A DNA stretch of 64,000 nucleotides from the NCBI RefSeq assembly GCF_000344685.1, contig NW_006920410.1, positions 4,204,748-4,268,747 on the forward strand, written 5' to 3'. The translations under genes were made by a program, and so were the position numbers. Of this stretch, positions 11,060 to 21,785 are shown in pieces. The DNA comes from Gloeophyllum trabeum ATCC 11539 (taxonomy: Eukaryota > Basidiomycota > Agaricomycetes > Gloeophyllales > Gloeophyllaceae). Every line of letters starts with the position of its first letter. Positions within the stretch are counted from its first letter, which is position 1. The notes beneath the pieces are model-generated. The model was not told the origin of the DNA. It was given only the letters and a program-made list of their open reading frames with translations, and ran no database searches.

Positions 11060-13650
11060 GCTCAGAGTCCTAGGAAGCCCTGATATCCAACCGCGAAGTC
11101 GATCTCCAGGCGCTCAAGCCACCCTTCCTGCATCCACTCATACTGAGCCTGAAGGGCAGGCCTTGCTTGGAGCTCCCTGGTACGCCTCAGAGCCTAACTC
11201 CACCATTCCGCACGTCATTTCAACGAGCTTTTCTTAGCGTGCGTCCGTGTTCTAAATGTATACGTCGTATCCTGTTCGGACGAGCGATCCGCCGACATTA
11301 CTTGTGGTATGTCATGAGACAGCAGGGCGCAGTCGAAGCAAAAGTGCATTGAGGAATGTGCTTCAGCCTGATTTCGAGGGCGCTTCCAAGTCGCGTCTGC
11401 TTTCGCTCTATCTTCCAGCCTCCAAGTCTATTGGGCGACTTAGCCTATCTGAGGACGTCAGAGCCGTCGACTCTGGGCGCGTTGTGTGGCCCGTCCGGCC
11501 GAACGCCGTTGCCCGTTCCGAGAAGAAGGATAGAAGACGTCTATCCTCGCGGCCTCGGGAGGGATCCGCGCCTCGTCCTAATCAAGATGTTCCCCTTCGA
11601 CTTGGAGCCACTCGCATGCTTCCAGGTATCGGGCGCGATGGTCGAAGCGAAGTCGGGCTCGTCGGGCTCGGCACCTTCAACAAGGATCCGCGTATTGCCC
11701 AAATGCAGCTGTTCCCCTGCCACCGCGGATGTGCATATGAGTATCGATGTGGTCGCAGAATGCCCGATCTTCCCAGAGAAGGCCGCTCAGAACTCCAGTC
11801 TCCACATACGAATTTATACCAAGGGGGGCGACTCAGTACTCAGCAATCTTCGCCTGTGGCATGCAAGTGGAACGGATATCCTGGAGCCGAGCGTCCGCCC
11901 GAGCAGTTTATAGTCACTGTCTTCACAATAGCTTCCATATGATCACAACTGCTGTTACTTAGGTTTATCAATGGTCTCAGCTGTCTGGTTGGTTGTTGGA
12001 TTGACGTGCTTTGAAGTAACAAGACGTGTCAGTGCAAGTGGCATCGGCTCGGGACGCGACTAGGACACTCGAAGCCGGGTAGGCGACACTGGCAGCAATT
12101 ATATCAGCTGGCACGTTGCCATTACCAGTATATCGTGAATAAGGGGACACTGGCACTTGTCCATAAACGAAGGGAACATGCTGGTACTGGATGGAACCGT
12201 GTATATTACTCCTGTAGACAGAACACGTATGTGGCGTGGGAGCGTTACGCGTCGCGGTAAATCCGCGCAACCTGCACTACTTCAACTTGAATTGCACACG
12301 GGCGGCCCGCGCAAGTACCAGTGGACTGAAAGTGCACGGATCCTCAAGCAAAAAGCGTAAGTTCGTATCGTTGTACTCGGTGTTTCAAGGACAAGTCACG
12401 CAAGACTGATCCACCATACTTGGACAGGGATATAAGTGGTATCCAACATGCGTCCGACGCTGCTCAGATGCAAACCGTCGAGGGGTCTGCCAGTGCGTCT
12501 TCTTCATAGGCACCATCTGGCTCGGAGCACAGCTCAGCAACTTCAACTCGTGCTGCCGACTGCATCTGGACATCGTCCCGAGCCGACGTGCCGCGTCAAG
12601 TCGAGTCAAAGCCATGTTTCTACTACCATGCAGACACGCGCGTATGCAAGGGGAAGAAAACTTGTTTCAGGGATCACTTTGCGGACACTGGATGCCACCC
12701 GCCTCTTACCTGAAGATTTCGTCTCACTGAGTGGGAAGAGTATCGTTCATATGCGGGCCCTGGACGCTCCGCCGTCTGTGCCGGTGCACCAGCTCCATTA
12801 CTACAACTCTCGGCGCGAACGCAGTCATGTCCCGTTCCCCGAGGGCACACAGGGATTCCTGTACTGGCACACTGAGCCGAATGCGCCCCCGTTCCTCTCC
12901 GAAATCCGCTTTCGCGTCACAGCGTCCTCGGACCCGGCCGCGTTCTCTGACGGGTACGACCTCCAGCGACCCAACGGCAGGCTCTGGAGAAGGATGCTCT
13001 TCGACATTGCAAACTACGTCAATCATGCGCCCTTCCGCTTAGTCCTCCTGCGCGATGGGCTCGTCACGCAGGATTTGCTCGACAATGTACTGGCGAGCGC
13101 AGATAATAACGGAAACCTCAGGCCCGACGACACTAGCCACTTGATCTGGAGGCTCGGCCAGCCTTTCCCGGCAAGAGTCGAGACGGGGCTGACGCGCGTG
13201 TGGATCTTGGGCAGCTCCGAGTATCATCTCTTTACAGTTCGAAACCTATTTGGACGGTTGGTACGGCGTGAACGGCATAAAGGTTAGCCTGCCCCGTCCG
13301 GGGCGTGGCAGATCTACTACTGATAACCCTTCCCCACAGGCAGATGCCTCCTCCAATTCGAGCGCTCACCGCTTCCTGGGCACCAAGGCAAAAGAGTCGT
13401 TGTTATGAGAATTGCAAAGATCCTCGAGCTGACCAGAGCTGAAGGTGCGACACTGGGCGATGACAGATCCTTGCCTAGGGAAGGTGATCTGGCATATGTG
13501 CCCAGTCCCGGCGGCCCCAGCGAGGTAGTACCATGGATTCCGTGGTCGGTTGACATCGACGACAGCAGGAATCCGAAGAAGGAGACCTTCCGCGAAGCCT
13601 TCAGAGTACTCTTTGATAACGAAGCCAAATATCCAGATCCCACCCCGTAA
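11060..13650 (+). repeat. right arm of the inverted repeat
   Basis: This arm is collinear with the reverse complement of 2604-4955 and ends with the stop codon region of YWHxEP copy B. It includes about 1.2 kb upstream of the gene in which open frames (for example 11256-11942) have no recognisable product. Those frames are disrupted in the left arm, so I treat that part as non-coding. About 270 bp near 11830-12205 are absent from the left arm. Confidence 0.85.
12448..13650 (+). CDS. YWHxEP family protein, intact copy B (381 aa)
   Basis: Two exons, 12448-13282 and 13340-13650, with a 57-nt GT-AG phase-1 intron, giving 381 aa as in copy A. Most residues match A. Key blocks are LRTLDATRLLPEDFVSLSGK, VPFPEGTQGFLYWHTEP, EIRFRVTASSDPAAFSDGYD, LRDGLVTQDLLDN and LIWRLGQPFPARVETGL. 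The second exon carries CLLQFERSPLPGHQGKRVVV and WIPWSVDIDD. The function is unknown. A TATAAG lies only 12 bp before the first ATG, as in copy A, so translation may instead start at the in-frame ATG at 12628 (residue 61). Conserved length and intact frame in both arms suggest the gene is, or recently was, under selection. Confidence 0.8.
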
Positions 13651-14388
13651 TATTCAGTTGGCAATCCGCAGAGCTGCAGCCAGCATAATCAATCGTAGGG
13701 CAGAAGACACAGATACCGACGATGACGGTGACCCTGTGGACCCTGACGCATTGGGTCAGTGCTACGTACGGCACTGCACTACTCTTTCTCTACCGCCTTG
13801 TCAGCCCCACGTGGGCCTGCCACCGATACTTTGTTTATTCACACAGACCCTCAACTTCCCGTCCCTCAATATTGGGATGACAGTCACGCGCTTGGCCTTT
13901 CCAGCTAGTATTTTGCAGCATGCCTGCAGTATAAGACCATAATATAGTTCCCTTTTATAGCTCAGCTAGCTGGCACTGAGTCACTCTGTGTCTGCACGGG
14001 GTGTTGGGCTTGTGTCCCACCAATACCACGATCCTGCTTGTCATGGGAGTTGTCGAAGAGCTGTCCTCGTATCAAGACCTGCGAGCGGCGCGTTCGTATT
14101 TCTCTCGATTGTGATCGCCCTTCGTAATGGAGTAAACGAGTAAATGAGCAACCGAATTCCACGCTGCATCTCCGGTCGCTCCCAGAAACTTGGCAGCATG
14201 ACTTGGCCGCGCAATATTAGGGCTGCCTCGAGAATACCGGAGTCATCTGAAGGAAGAAACAAACACGCGTGACAAACTGGTAGTCGCAGAACATGGTTGA
14301 CTGAGCATGAGGCAGATTACGCACAGCGGCGAGTCTCGCCTGCCCAGCGAAGGATGAACCGCAAAAGAATGGTGCACGTACCGCCCAG
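13651..14388. other. intergenic, no gene recognised
   Basis: Sequence between YWHxEP copies B and F. Short open frames only, without motifs on either strand. Confidence 0.5.
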
Positions 14389-15431
14389 TCAATCTCTTCC
14401 AGGAGCGTTCGCCTCTCCAGGTGTTCCCTCGTCCTCAAAGAGCACTCGCAAGCAGGAGGCCTGTCCGCTCGATCTCTTCTCGCTGTCGACGTCCACCCAC
14501 CACGGAACCCACGGCTCTGTCCTGCTACCCGGGCCGCGCCGTGGCACGCACACAAGGTCGCCCTCCCGGGGGTAAGGAGCCATAGGATTCGGTATTCTGT
14601 TCTCTGCCTCGGCGATCTCGACAATCTTCGCGATCCGGAGGACCACGGTTCGCTTGCCGCGGTGCTCGGCGAGCTCTGACCGCTCGAACTGCAGAAAGCA
14701 TTTGCCTGCGTGTAATAAGACGAGGTACGGTCGGCTGGTCTGCCAAGGCCGGCACGAGAAACTCACCTCTGTATAAGGGCCTGTGGTCGTTCTGAAACAG
14801 CGTGTGGAATCGCAGCACTTGAGCGCGGGAGCGCCCGAGGAGCCACGCGCCGTCTCGTAATTCTCAAAGGACACCGAGAACGGCGGGCCGAGTTTCCAGA
14901 TCAGATTTCTAGTATCCTCGGGCCTGTGCGTTGCGGACGGAGGCGGCCTTGTCCAGCAGATCGTGCGTCACCAGTCCCTTGCGAGAGCAGCGCTGTCCGG
15001 AAGGTGTCGTGCACTGAGAATCGGGCCACGCTGAAGAGCGTTGTTCCCCAGACGTGGCCGTTCGGTTTGCGTAGGTCGGAGCCGGCAGCGAAAGAAAGCA
15101 GGGTCGGAGGAGGCCGCGGACGCTCGCTGCGAGGCGGGGGTGCGCCTGGTTCCGCATGCCAGTACAGGAGCCCATGCGTGCCCTGAGGGAAAGGGACCTA
15201 GTTTACTGCGCCTTCGGCGCCGCAGTAGGACAGCGCGTGCTGGTGCAGAAGACGCGACGGTTGATCGCTCGAAGCTCTCGTCCTGATGTAGGTCTTGCCG
15301 CTGATGGAGATGAAGTCTGCCGGCGTCAATTTGGTGGGATCCAGTGCCCGGATGGTTAGTCCTGCCTTGGGGTGTGTGTGCTGCGCGGTCGTCGTTGGTG
15401 CGCCGGGCTGTGCCAGTTCTGGCGCCGTCAT
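14389..15431 (-). pseudogene. YWHxEP family pseudogene (copy F)
   Basis: Starting from ATG at 15431 the frame reads LTIRALDPTKLTPADFISIS and reaches an in-frame TAG at about 15198. It then continues in the same frame with VPFPQGTHGLLYWHAEP. A frame change follows at the GLVTHDLLDK block (about 14975) and another before NLIWKLGPPFSVSFE (about 14910). The second half is in good order: an intron with donor GTGAGT near 14764, then CFLQFERSELAEHRGKRTVV and PWVPWWVDVD, ending at 14389. One nonsense codon and two frame changes make it a pseudogene, probably a recent one. A hAT-like MITE sits 39 bp upstream of its start. Confidence 0.75.
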
Positions 15432-15469
15432 GTTCCGTCTCCACGCTGATTGAACGCGCGGGTTGAAAA

Positions 15470-15828
15470 AGGACCCCTGATTATCAGTATCGAGGCTTTG
15501 TGGAAACGCGGACAAAAGTTGGCCATCTGAGACCCCTCAGGCCTGATTTTTCGCGGACAAAGCGACCGATTTTGGGAGCCCAGCGGCCAACCCTTATTTT
15601 TCCCGCGGACATCACCTGCCCATTTTGGGCAGGATTTCTCGGCATACGCCGAGCGCGGGAAGATTTGAGCGTTACCCACGTCACAATTCCCAAATATGGA
15701 AGGCAAATCGAGCTGGCACCTGATTTTTCGCGGACAAAAGGGCGTAAAATCGGGAAATTTGGCGCGGACAAAGACGCTGAATTTTGGGCATCTAAAATAA
15801 AGCCTCGATACTGATTATCAGGGGTCCT
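15470..15828. mobile_element. hAT-like MITE, 359 bp, 8-bp target duplication
   Basis: The ends are inverted repeats of about 30 bp with one mismatch, beginning AGGACCCCTGAT and continuing ATCAGTATCGAGGCTTT. The element is flanked on both sides by GTTGAAAA (15462-15469 and 15829-15836), an 8-bp target duplication as produced by hAT transposases. It encodes nothing. Inside are five GCGGACA motifs, four extending to GCGGACAAA, which could be transposase-binding subterminal repeats. Confidence 0.9.
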
Positions 15829-15836
15829 GTTGAAAA

Positions 15837-16895
15837 CTGAACAGGCATGATAGAGGCGATAGCCTGGTTCTGGTGTGCCGGTCCCAGAGCGGGCCTGCCT
15901 GCCAGTGAGTTGACCCTCCGAGTCGAAGAAATAGCATCGCACTCATGCTACCCACGTCGTTGCTAGGTGATTTACTGTGAAGCCTAATGCTAAGCCCGAC
16001 GAAGCAACTAGGACATACTTATATACGTAGACCTCACCATGCGTTCAGGCAGTATGACCCGGAAGTACTGGGAGTGTCGGTTCCTGTCGTGAGCAAGTGA
16101 AGCCGAATCTCTCTTCAAACGGTCGCGGAACGGTGGCCAGTCCAAACGCTCTGAGTACCACTCGGCAAAGTCGCAGCTGACGGTCGGTCCAACTCGAACT
16201 CGCACTCGGAGGATTCGCGGCGATAATGTTGTTCTCACGCCTCCGGACGCGTCTGAACCTCCGCCCGCGTTGTGACCCCAGACCAAGTCCGTCCACGCCG
16301 CGTTTTCCTGTACATGTAGCCCGCGCGAACGGAGCCGGCATGGCCCGTCGAAACACGACTCTGGAAAGCGACCGGAGGGGCCCGCCGCGCGGACAGGTGC
16401 GGACCTTGGGATCGGACGCTTCCTCCAATCCATTCATCCATTTCAGCCCTGTGCGCTCGCGGAAGGGGGTGCCGGCTCGTGCGCGCGGCAGGGAATGATT
16501 TCGACGGGGAGGAGGAGGAGGGCAGCCCCGCGCTCAGAGGTAGGCGGGTCGGTGGAGTAGAAGTATCTAGGGTTAGTAGCTTCGGCGGGACGGGGTGCGA
16601 GAAAGCGCGGTGCGCGAACAAGACAACGAAAGCTGTCAGTCGTATCACGGGACGGACGAGAGAGAGGAGGGAGATGTGGCCCGCTTCCCGCGGTTGTATG
16701 CGATCGCAGAATAGACAGACTGACTTGGACTATGTACGCCAGATAGTGTGCTCTTCCAAGAAGCCGTCCCTCGATTAGCAGCTATACGCTCTGTCTAGAT
16801 GTTCCCGCGTCTATGGGGTATACACACTCCCCTCCCCTCCCCCTCCCCTCCCTCCTTCCATCCAATCCGTTTTACGCCAATCCCGGTGCGGTGCC
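15837..16895. other. intergenic, no gene recognised
   Basis: Arg- and Pro-rich open frames on both strands look like translated G+C-rich non-coding DNA. The stretch 16836-16860 is a C-rich low-complexity tract (CCCCTCC units). Confidence 0.5.
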
Positions 16896-18674
16896 TCACT
16901 CGACCCTGGCGTGCCCCGCCCCCGCCCCCGCCCCCTCCTCGCGCGCCTTCGTCTGCGCGTTCACCGCGCTCAGGTACGTGTCTGCGATGAACGGCGTCAG
17001 CGTCAGCACACCACACCGGACCTCTACAGTTCCGCTCCGCATAATATCGATCGACGACGACAGTTGGAGGTGGGGTGCAAGAAAATGCAAGCGAAGAAAG
17101 AAGTCGCATATGGAAAACAGAAATCGCATACGAAAAACAGAAACCGCATACAAAAGAACGAAAGAACGAAAGAACGAAAGAACGAAAGAACGAAAGAACG
17201 AAAGAACGAAAGAACGAAAGAACGAAAGAACGAAAGAGCACATAAAAGCCACACCGCGACGACTCACTCCAGAACAGCGACACGACGCTCACGAACACGA
17301 AGCGCATGTGCGCGGGCACCACCGCGAAGTTGAGCGCCTGCGCCGGCACGAAGACGCACCAGTTGCGCAGGAGCGTGGGGACGTAGGCCTGTGCGGGGGG
17401 GGGGTCAGCGTGTGTGCGTGCTGTTGGAGGGGGGAGGGGGATGGGAGGGAGAAGGGGATGGGAGAGAGGGTGGGATGGGGGTGAGGGAGGGATGGGGGTG
17501 AGGGAGGGATGGGGGTGAGAAAGAGGGAGAGGGTGGGAGGGGGTGAGAAAGAGGGAGAGGGTGGCAGGGGGAGAGGGGGAGAAGGAAGGAAGAACTCACG
17601 TCGCCCAGCCTCTCTCCGACTTCGTACAGCGGCTTCCCCTCCAACAAAGTCATCGACGTGAAGAAGTATGCCACGACCGCTAGAGGAGGCGGTGTCAGTG
17701 GGAGCGTGGCTGAGTGAACGGACGAAAGGAATGGGGAAGAGCAGGGATGGGGAAGAGCAGGGATGGGGAAGAGCAGGGTGGGACACGCGCCCAAAGAGGT
17801 GGGGAACGACTTGGGAGGGAGAGGGAGAGGGCAGCGATGGGAACGGGCAGGCGGCAACGGAGCGCGCGGGGGCACTGGATAGCCAGACCGTGCGCTGACA
17901 CCGCCCTCCAACGCTACAACCAAACCGCAAAACCGACCCTCCAGCCCTCCAACCCTCCAGCCCTCCAACCAGCAAGCCCACTAACCCTCCAACCGTCCAA
18001 CCCACAAACCGTCCAACCCAAACCCACAAACCGTCCAACCCAAACCCAAACCCAAACCCAACAAACCCAACCCCCAAATCCAATCCAAACCCAACCCAAA
18101 CCACGACACTCACCCGGACTCGCGATCGCCTGGTCGAGCCACACCTTGTACACGATCCCACGCGTGGGGGACGCGAACTGCAGCCGGTTGAGCAGCGTGA
18201 ACCATTTGGTGATGACCGGGCCGAAGAGGGCGCCTGGGGGCGGGGGGGGGGTGGTTAGTGATCAGGGATGACGGGATACGCGGGGCGGAGGGGGAGGCGA
18301 GGAGGGAAGGGCGCGCGGGGGCACGGACGTACCGCCGTAAAAGCTCAGCCGCGCCGTGCGCACGAACTACGAGCAGCCAGCGGTTGCGTTAGCGCCGGGC
18401 GGAACGAGCAAGGGACGCAGGAAGAGACGCAGGAGAAAAGGGCAGGACAAGGCAAAGCAAAGAGAAACGCACGTCGTGCCGCCGTCCCCGCCGCTCGATC
18501 GCCTGCTGCGCGAGCACGTCGCCCGCGCCAAAGAGCAGCGCGGCGGTTGCGCACTGCGCGGCCATCGGGCGGCGGATGAGGAGCGCGCTGTATCGTTGCA
18601 TTTTGTTGAGTAGTGAAGGGGGAAAGGGGGAGGGCGAGAGGACGCAACTTGTACGCTTTGAGCAGGGACGCCAT
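16896..18674 (-). CDS. Mpv17/PMP22 family membrane protein (193 aa)
   Basis: Seven exons: 18674-18649, 18587-18473, 18366-18333, 18233-18114, 17679-17600, 17388-17268 and 16981-16896, closing at 193 aa. The N terminus MASLLKAYNALLIRRPMAAQ is followed by LLFGAGDVLAQQ, typical of the family. The C-terminal half holds the signature YVPTLLRNWCVFVPAQALNF and then VVSLFWNTYLS. Members (yeast Sym1, mammalian Mpv17, PXMP2) are four-helix proteins of the mitochondrial or peroxisomal membrane, implicated in metabolite passage and stress tolerance. The terminal EEGAGAGAGHARVE is low complexity. Three introns are unusually long (434, 211 and 286 nt) and full of tandem repeats. Confidence 0.92.
17104..17237. 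repeat. intronic microsatellite (AAAGAACG)n and a 17-20 bp repeat
   Basis: About ten perfect AAAGAACG units (17155-17237) follow three degenerate copies of a unit like TCGCATACGAAAAACAGAAA (17104-17152). All lie in the last intron of the Mpv17 gene. Confidence 0.95.
17425..17590. repeat. G-rich minisatellite (GTGAGGGAGGGATGGGG)
   Basis: Repeated GTGAGGGAGGGATGGGG and GAGAAAGAGGGAGAGGGTGG units within an intron of the Mpv17 gene. Closely spaced runs of three or more G on the plus strand could form G-quadruplexes. Confidence 0.9.
17735..18105. repeat. low-complexity intron: GGGATGGGGAAGAGCA and CCCAAA/CCAACC repeats
   Basis: Near 17741-17785 there are three copies of GGGATGGGGAAGAGCA. From about 17930 to 18105 there are CCCTCCAACCCTCCAG-type and AACCCAAACCC-type repeats. 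All lie in one 434-nt intron of the Mpv17 gene. Confidence 0.9.
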
Positions 18675-19437
18675 CTTTCCTGTTTGTCTTCTTTTCCTTT
18701 TCTCGCTTTGTATTCGGATGCGGGGAGAGAGAAGAGGGGAGGCGCCAGCAAATGAAAAGCGGGGCGGGGGCGGGGAAATAACTTTAATAAGCTGGCGATT
18801 TGTTCGGGCCGGGCGCTTCGTGCAGTGATCCCGTCGGTCGTGAAATCGATACTGGTGTCTTTCCTACGTCGCCGTCCTCTCATCGTCGTGTCCATGCAGA
18901 GTCTATCGTCCAAGCTGCAGCCCTAACGCAGCCCCGCCCGAGTCCTCCTCGGTCGCCCGAATGTTTTCTGCAACCCGGGCATCGATGGACCCGCGCGATC
19001 CGCGCCGCAATGCAGGTGTACCTTTCTACGCTCCAGCATCTCAACTGCCAGTGACCACCCCAGCCAGCGACTCGCGCCCTATGCCCCTCGGGACAGGCAC
19101 ACGCGATCCAGAGGCCCGCACGCGTCTCAAGGAACTGTCAGCGCCATAGCCGTGATGGGACGGGCACGCCTGCGGATTTCCGTGGGGTTCGCCACACCGA
19201 TACTCTTTGCAGCTATTTCCGGAGGCCAGGGCGGCGTGGTCCCCGTGCCTCACTCACTCACTCACTCGCAATGCAGACAGGCGACGAGTCCGCGGGGGAC
19301 ACCACCCCGAACTTGTCCGCATGGCAGAAAAAGTGTCAAGCACGAGCGACAGCGAACCGATCTAATCTACACAGTGATTTCTACAAAATACAGCACTTGC
19401 ACACGCTCAACACCAGCGCGCCTCGGCCCCGGCCCGT
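18675..19437. other. intergenic, no gene recognised
   Basis: The Mpv17 upstream region and the 3' flank of the next gene, both read on the minus strand. It includes four CACT units at 19253-19268. No coding motif is seen. Confidence 0.5.
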
Positions 19438-20590
19438 CTACGCCCTGCTCCCCAGCACGCTCGCCGAGCGCAAGTGCGACACGCTCACGTGCACCTCCGC
19501 CGCCTCGACGACGCTGCGCTGCGCGTTCTCCAGCGTGGCCCGCGCGCGCACGCCGAAGACGCGCGTCTCGGCGCGGCGGAAGAGGCGCATGGGCACGGGC
19601 ACCCACGCGACGAGCGTCCACCCCTGCCCCCCGCTCACGCGCCAGTGCTCCGTCACGCGCACGCTCCCCGCGCACCCCGCCTCGACCGCCCGCGGCGCGT
19701 TCGACACGGCGTACAGCGCCTCCCCCTTCGCGCCGCGGCACGCGCACTCGACGTCGAGCACGGCGACCGGCGGCAGGCCGGGGCCGGGGCTGCACGCCGT
19801 CAGCGTGTCCGTCAGGCGGAGGCACACCGGCCAGGCGAACGCGTCCCTTGGCGCCAACACGTCTCGCTATCAGTCTCCCTGGCACCGTGGTCGGGGGCTA
19901 CGCACCCGTCGGTCAGATCCCATACCTCGAGGTGCCGCGCCGGCACGCCGATGGAGAGCGCGTAGCGCGCCGAGGGCGCGGGCACCGTGGTTGGGGCGGG
20001 CGGCTCGAGGAAACGCCGGGGCTGCGCGCCGAAGATCCCGTCGATGTCGAGGTCGGTGTCGAGCGAGTCGGACGACGGGTCCGAGTCGTGCGCGGGCGGC
20101 TTGGAGACTGCGCCTGTGGCACGCGCGGGGACCTGTGGCATGGGTAGGTAAGTACCGGAGATACGGTTGCGAGGGAAGTGTGAGGTGTGAGGGGGGGAGC
20201 GAGGAAAAGAGGAGGATGGTGGAGTACCTGGGTTGGACTGCTGCTGACCCGCTCCAGATGCTGTGCCGCCTCCGTCAAGGACGCGAACGATTGCGTGCGG
20301 CTCAGAGACCGCCCCTGCGAGGGAACCACATACTGCGTCTGGGGCTGCTCCGCCATCTGGACGCGCTCGGCCAACGTCGGCGGACGCCCACACACCATCA
20401 CAGCGTCCCCGTCGACGTCCTCGACGACAATCTCGGGCGCCTCCGCTGTTTTCTCATACTGTGGCTCCTTCTGCTTGAGTTTGACGGGCGCGGCGTGCTT
20501 GCCTGCCCGGCGCGAACTCTCGGGTGCGGCCTTGGGCATGTTTCCGGGGCAGTGTTTGCTGGCCAGGGCGACGACGAGCTGGAGGTTCAT
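19438..20590 (-). CDS. protein of unknown function (332 aa)
   Basis: Exons 20590-20228, 20132-19906 and 19846-19438 join in frame to 332 aa. The N-terminal 200 residues are charged and probably disordered, with acidic blocks such as EIVVEDVDGDAVMV and HDSDPSSDSLDTDLDIDGIF. The last 150 residues look folded, with alternating hydrophobic strands around VAVLDVECACRG, GSVRVTEHWRVSGGQGWTLV and AWVPVPMRLFRRAETRVFGV. I do not recognise this domain. A Met at residue 18 (20539) is an alternative start. The third-position G+C is very high. The frame is open and the splice sites are canonical, so a real gene is likely. Confidence 0.65.
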
Positions 20591-20829
20591 ATGTTAGGAG
20601 AGAAGAGGTTGTGGCTCGCGCAGGATGTTATGCCACACTCGTGCCACAGGAGGCGTGCGCGCTATTTACTATATCTGGCGGGCATCGATTGCGGTTCGCG
20701 ACGCGGGCTGATCAACGCGCCAGCGTGATGTTCTGACAATGTACACATGTTATTTGGCCTGACGCGGGTGAAGTGGATCTGATCACAGGAAAGTTTACGG
20801 TCTTAATCGAATTACATCAGTCGCCATCC

Positions 20830-21179
20830 CCGTCCATTGTTCTCACTTTCCGGCGAGTGATCCATCTTCAGCCGCGTGCGGCCAAACACTCAGAACGCGT
20901 GCATTGTCAGAACACGTCGCGGACCCCACCGGATATAGTAACCGGCGCGCACGCGTCCTGTGGCGTAACATGCTCGGAACAGTACAGTCGGTGCGAGAAG
21001 AGGCGCGCCCGGTTCGACGTGCCAGTGCGTGCCCTTTGGGACGGGTTTGGTCCTGGCGAAATCTCAACGCCACAAGGATTTGGGCAGTGGATTACTTGAA
21101 ACTTGCGTCGCGCGTTTTCCCACTTGGGGAGATGAAGTCTCTCGGTGTCAGCTTCTTTGGATCCAGGGTCCTGCCCGCG
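20830..21179 (-). pseudogene. YWHxEP family fragment (copy G)
   Basis: The minus strand reads RTLDPKKLTPRDFIS then an in-frame stop, then VPKGTHWHVEPGAPLL with small deletions. These match LRTLDATRLLPEDFVSLSGK and VPFPEGTQGFLYWHTEPNAP of intact copies. Only the N-terminal third remains. A TA-flanked MITE at 21182-21783 is inserted at its upstream edge; related 5' sequence may resume at 21786. Confidence 0.65.
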
Positions 21180-21181
21180 TA

Positions 21182-21783
21182 GTGTTGCTCCTGCAGTGAG
21201 GTGACTTTGCAGACTGTCTCACTTCACTTCAAGTTTGACGTACTTCACCCACTGCACAGTCGTCATGAATTGCCTTTGAAGACTGCATTGAAGTCTGATC
21301 ATGGCCACGTGCTGACCATTAATGGCAGCGCGCGCCACCAGATGTGCTCGCCCTGCGTCCAAGTGGTGTCCGAGTTGCAGAGTTGCATCTACTCCGCGTC
21401 ATACCCTGTGCAGAGATAACAGTAGAATGGCTGTGGCAGATAACCTCCATGATATGCTGGCAGTTTGCACTGGGCTCAAGAAATTCATCAGGAGTCCATA
21501 TGACAAGGTGTCGACTTGACTTTTGGTATTGTACATCCTGGCAGATGGTATGGGCATTATTAGTGTATTTTAGAGTACAATGTATATGCAGATATCCCCG
21601 AGTTTGTCCTATGAGGATAAGTCAGTGCCTTCACCACACGTATGTGGGAATATTATGGGATATTCCGTGGCTGATCTGCCCACTTCAATGAAGACATTGA
21701 AGCACCTTCAACTTCACTTCACTCGGGTTGAAGTGTCAAAAACTCCACTGTGCAACACTGCAACTTCACTGCAGGAGCAACAC
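21182..21783. mobile_element. MITE with TA target duplication, 602 bp
   Basis: Both ends carry the inverted repeat GTGTTGCTCCTGCAGTGA (18 bp perfect), each preceded by TA (21180-21181 and 21784-21785). TA duplication and short terminal repeats suggest the Tc1/mariner superfamily. Inside, CACTTCACTTCAAG-type motifs recur in both orientations near the two ends. No transposase is encoded. Confidence 0.88.
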
Positions 21784-21785
21784 TA

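Noticed and set aside
11256..11942. 228-codon plus-strand frame in the right repeat arm as a gene
   Set aside because: The corresponding sequence in the left arm is interrupted and no motif is present; frames in several registers are equally open.
16799..17484. Long overlapping frames on both strands across the repeats
   Set aside because: They are translations of microsatellites and minisatellites in Mpv17 introns.
18000..18100. AACCCAAACCC repeats as an internal telomere-like tract
   Set aside because: The units are irregular and lack the TTAGGG/CCCTAA sequence used by most fungi; they lie inside an intron with other low-complexity repeats.
19367..19885. Alternative minus-strand frame rich in Arg and Gly at the unknown 332-aa gene
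   Set aside because: The frame ending at 19438 has normal amino-acid composition and joins the upstream exons with good splice sites; this one does not.
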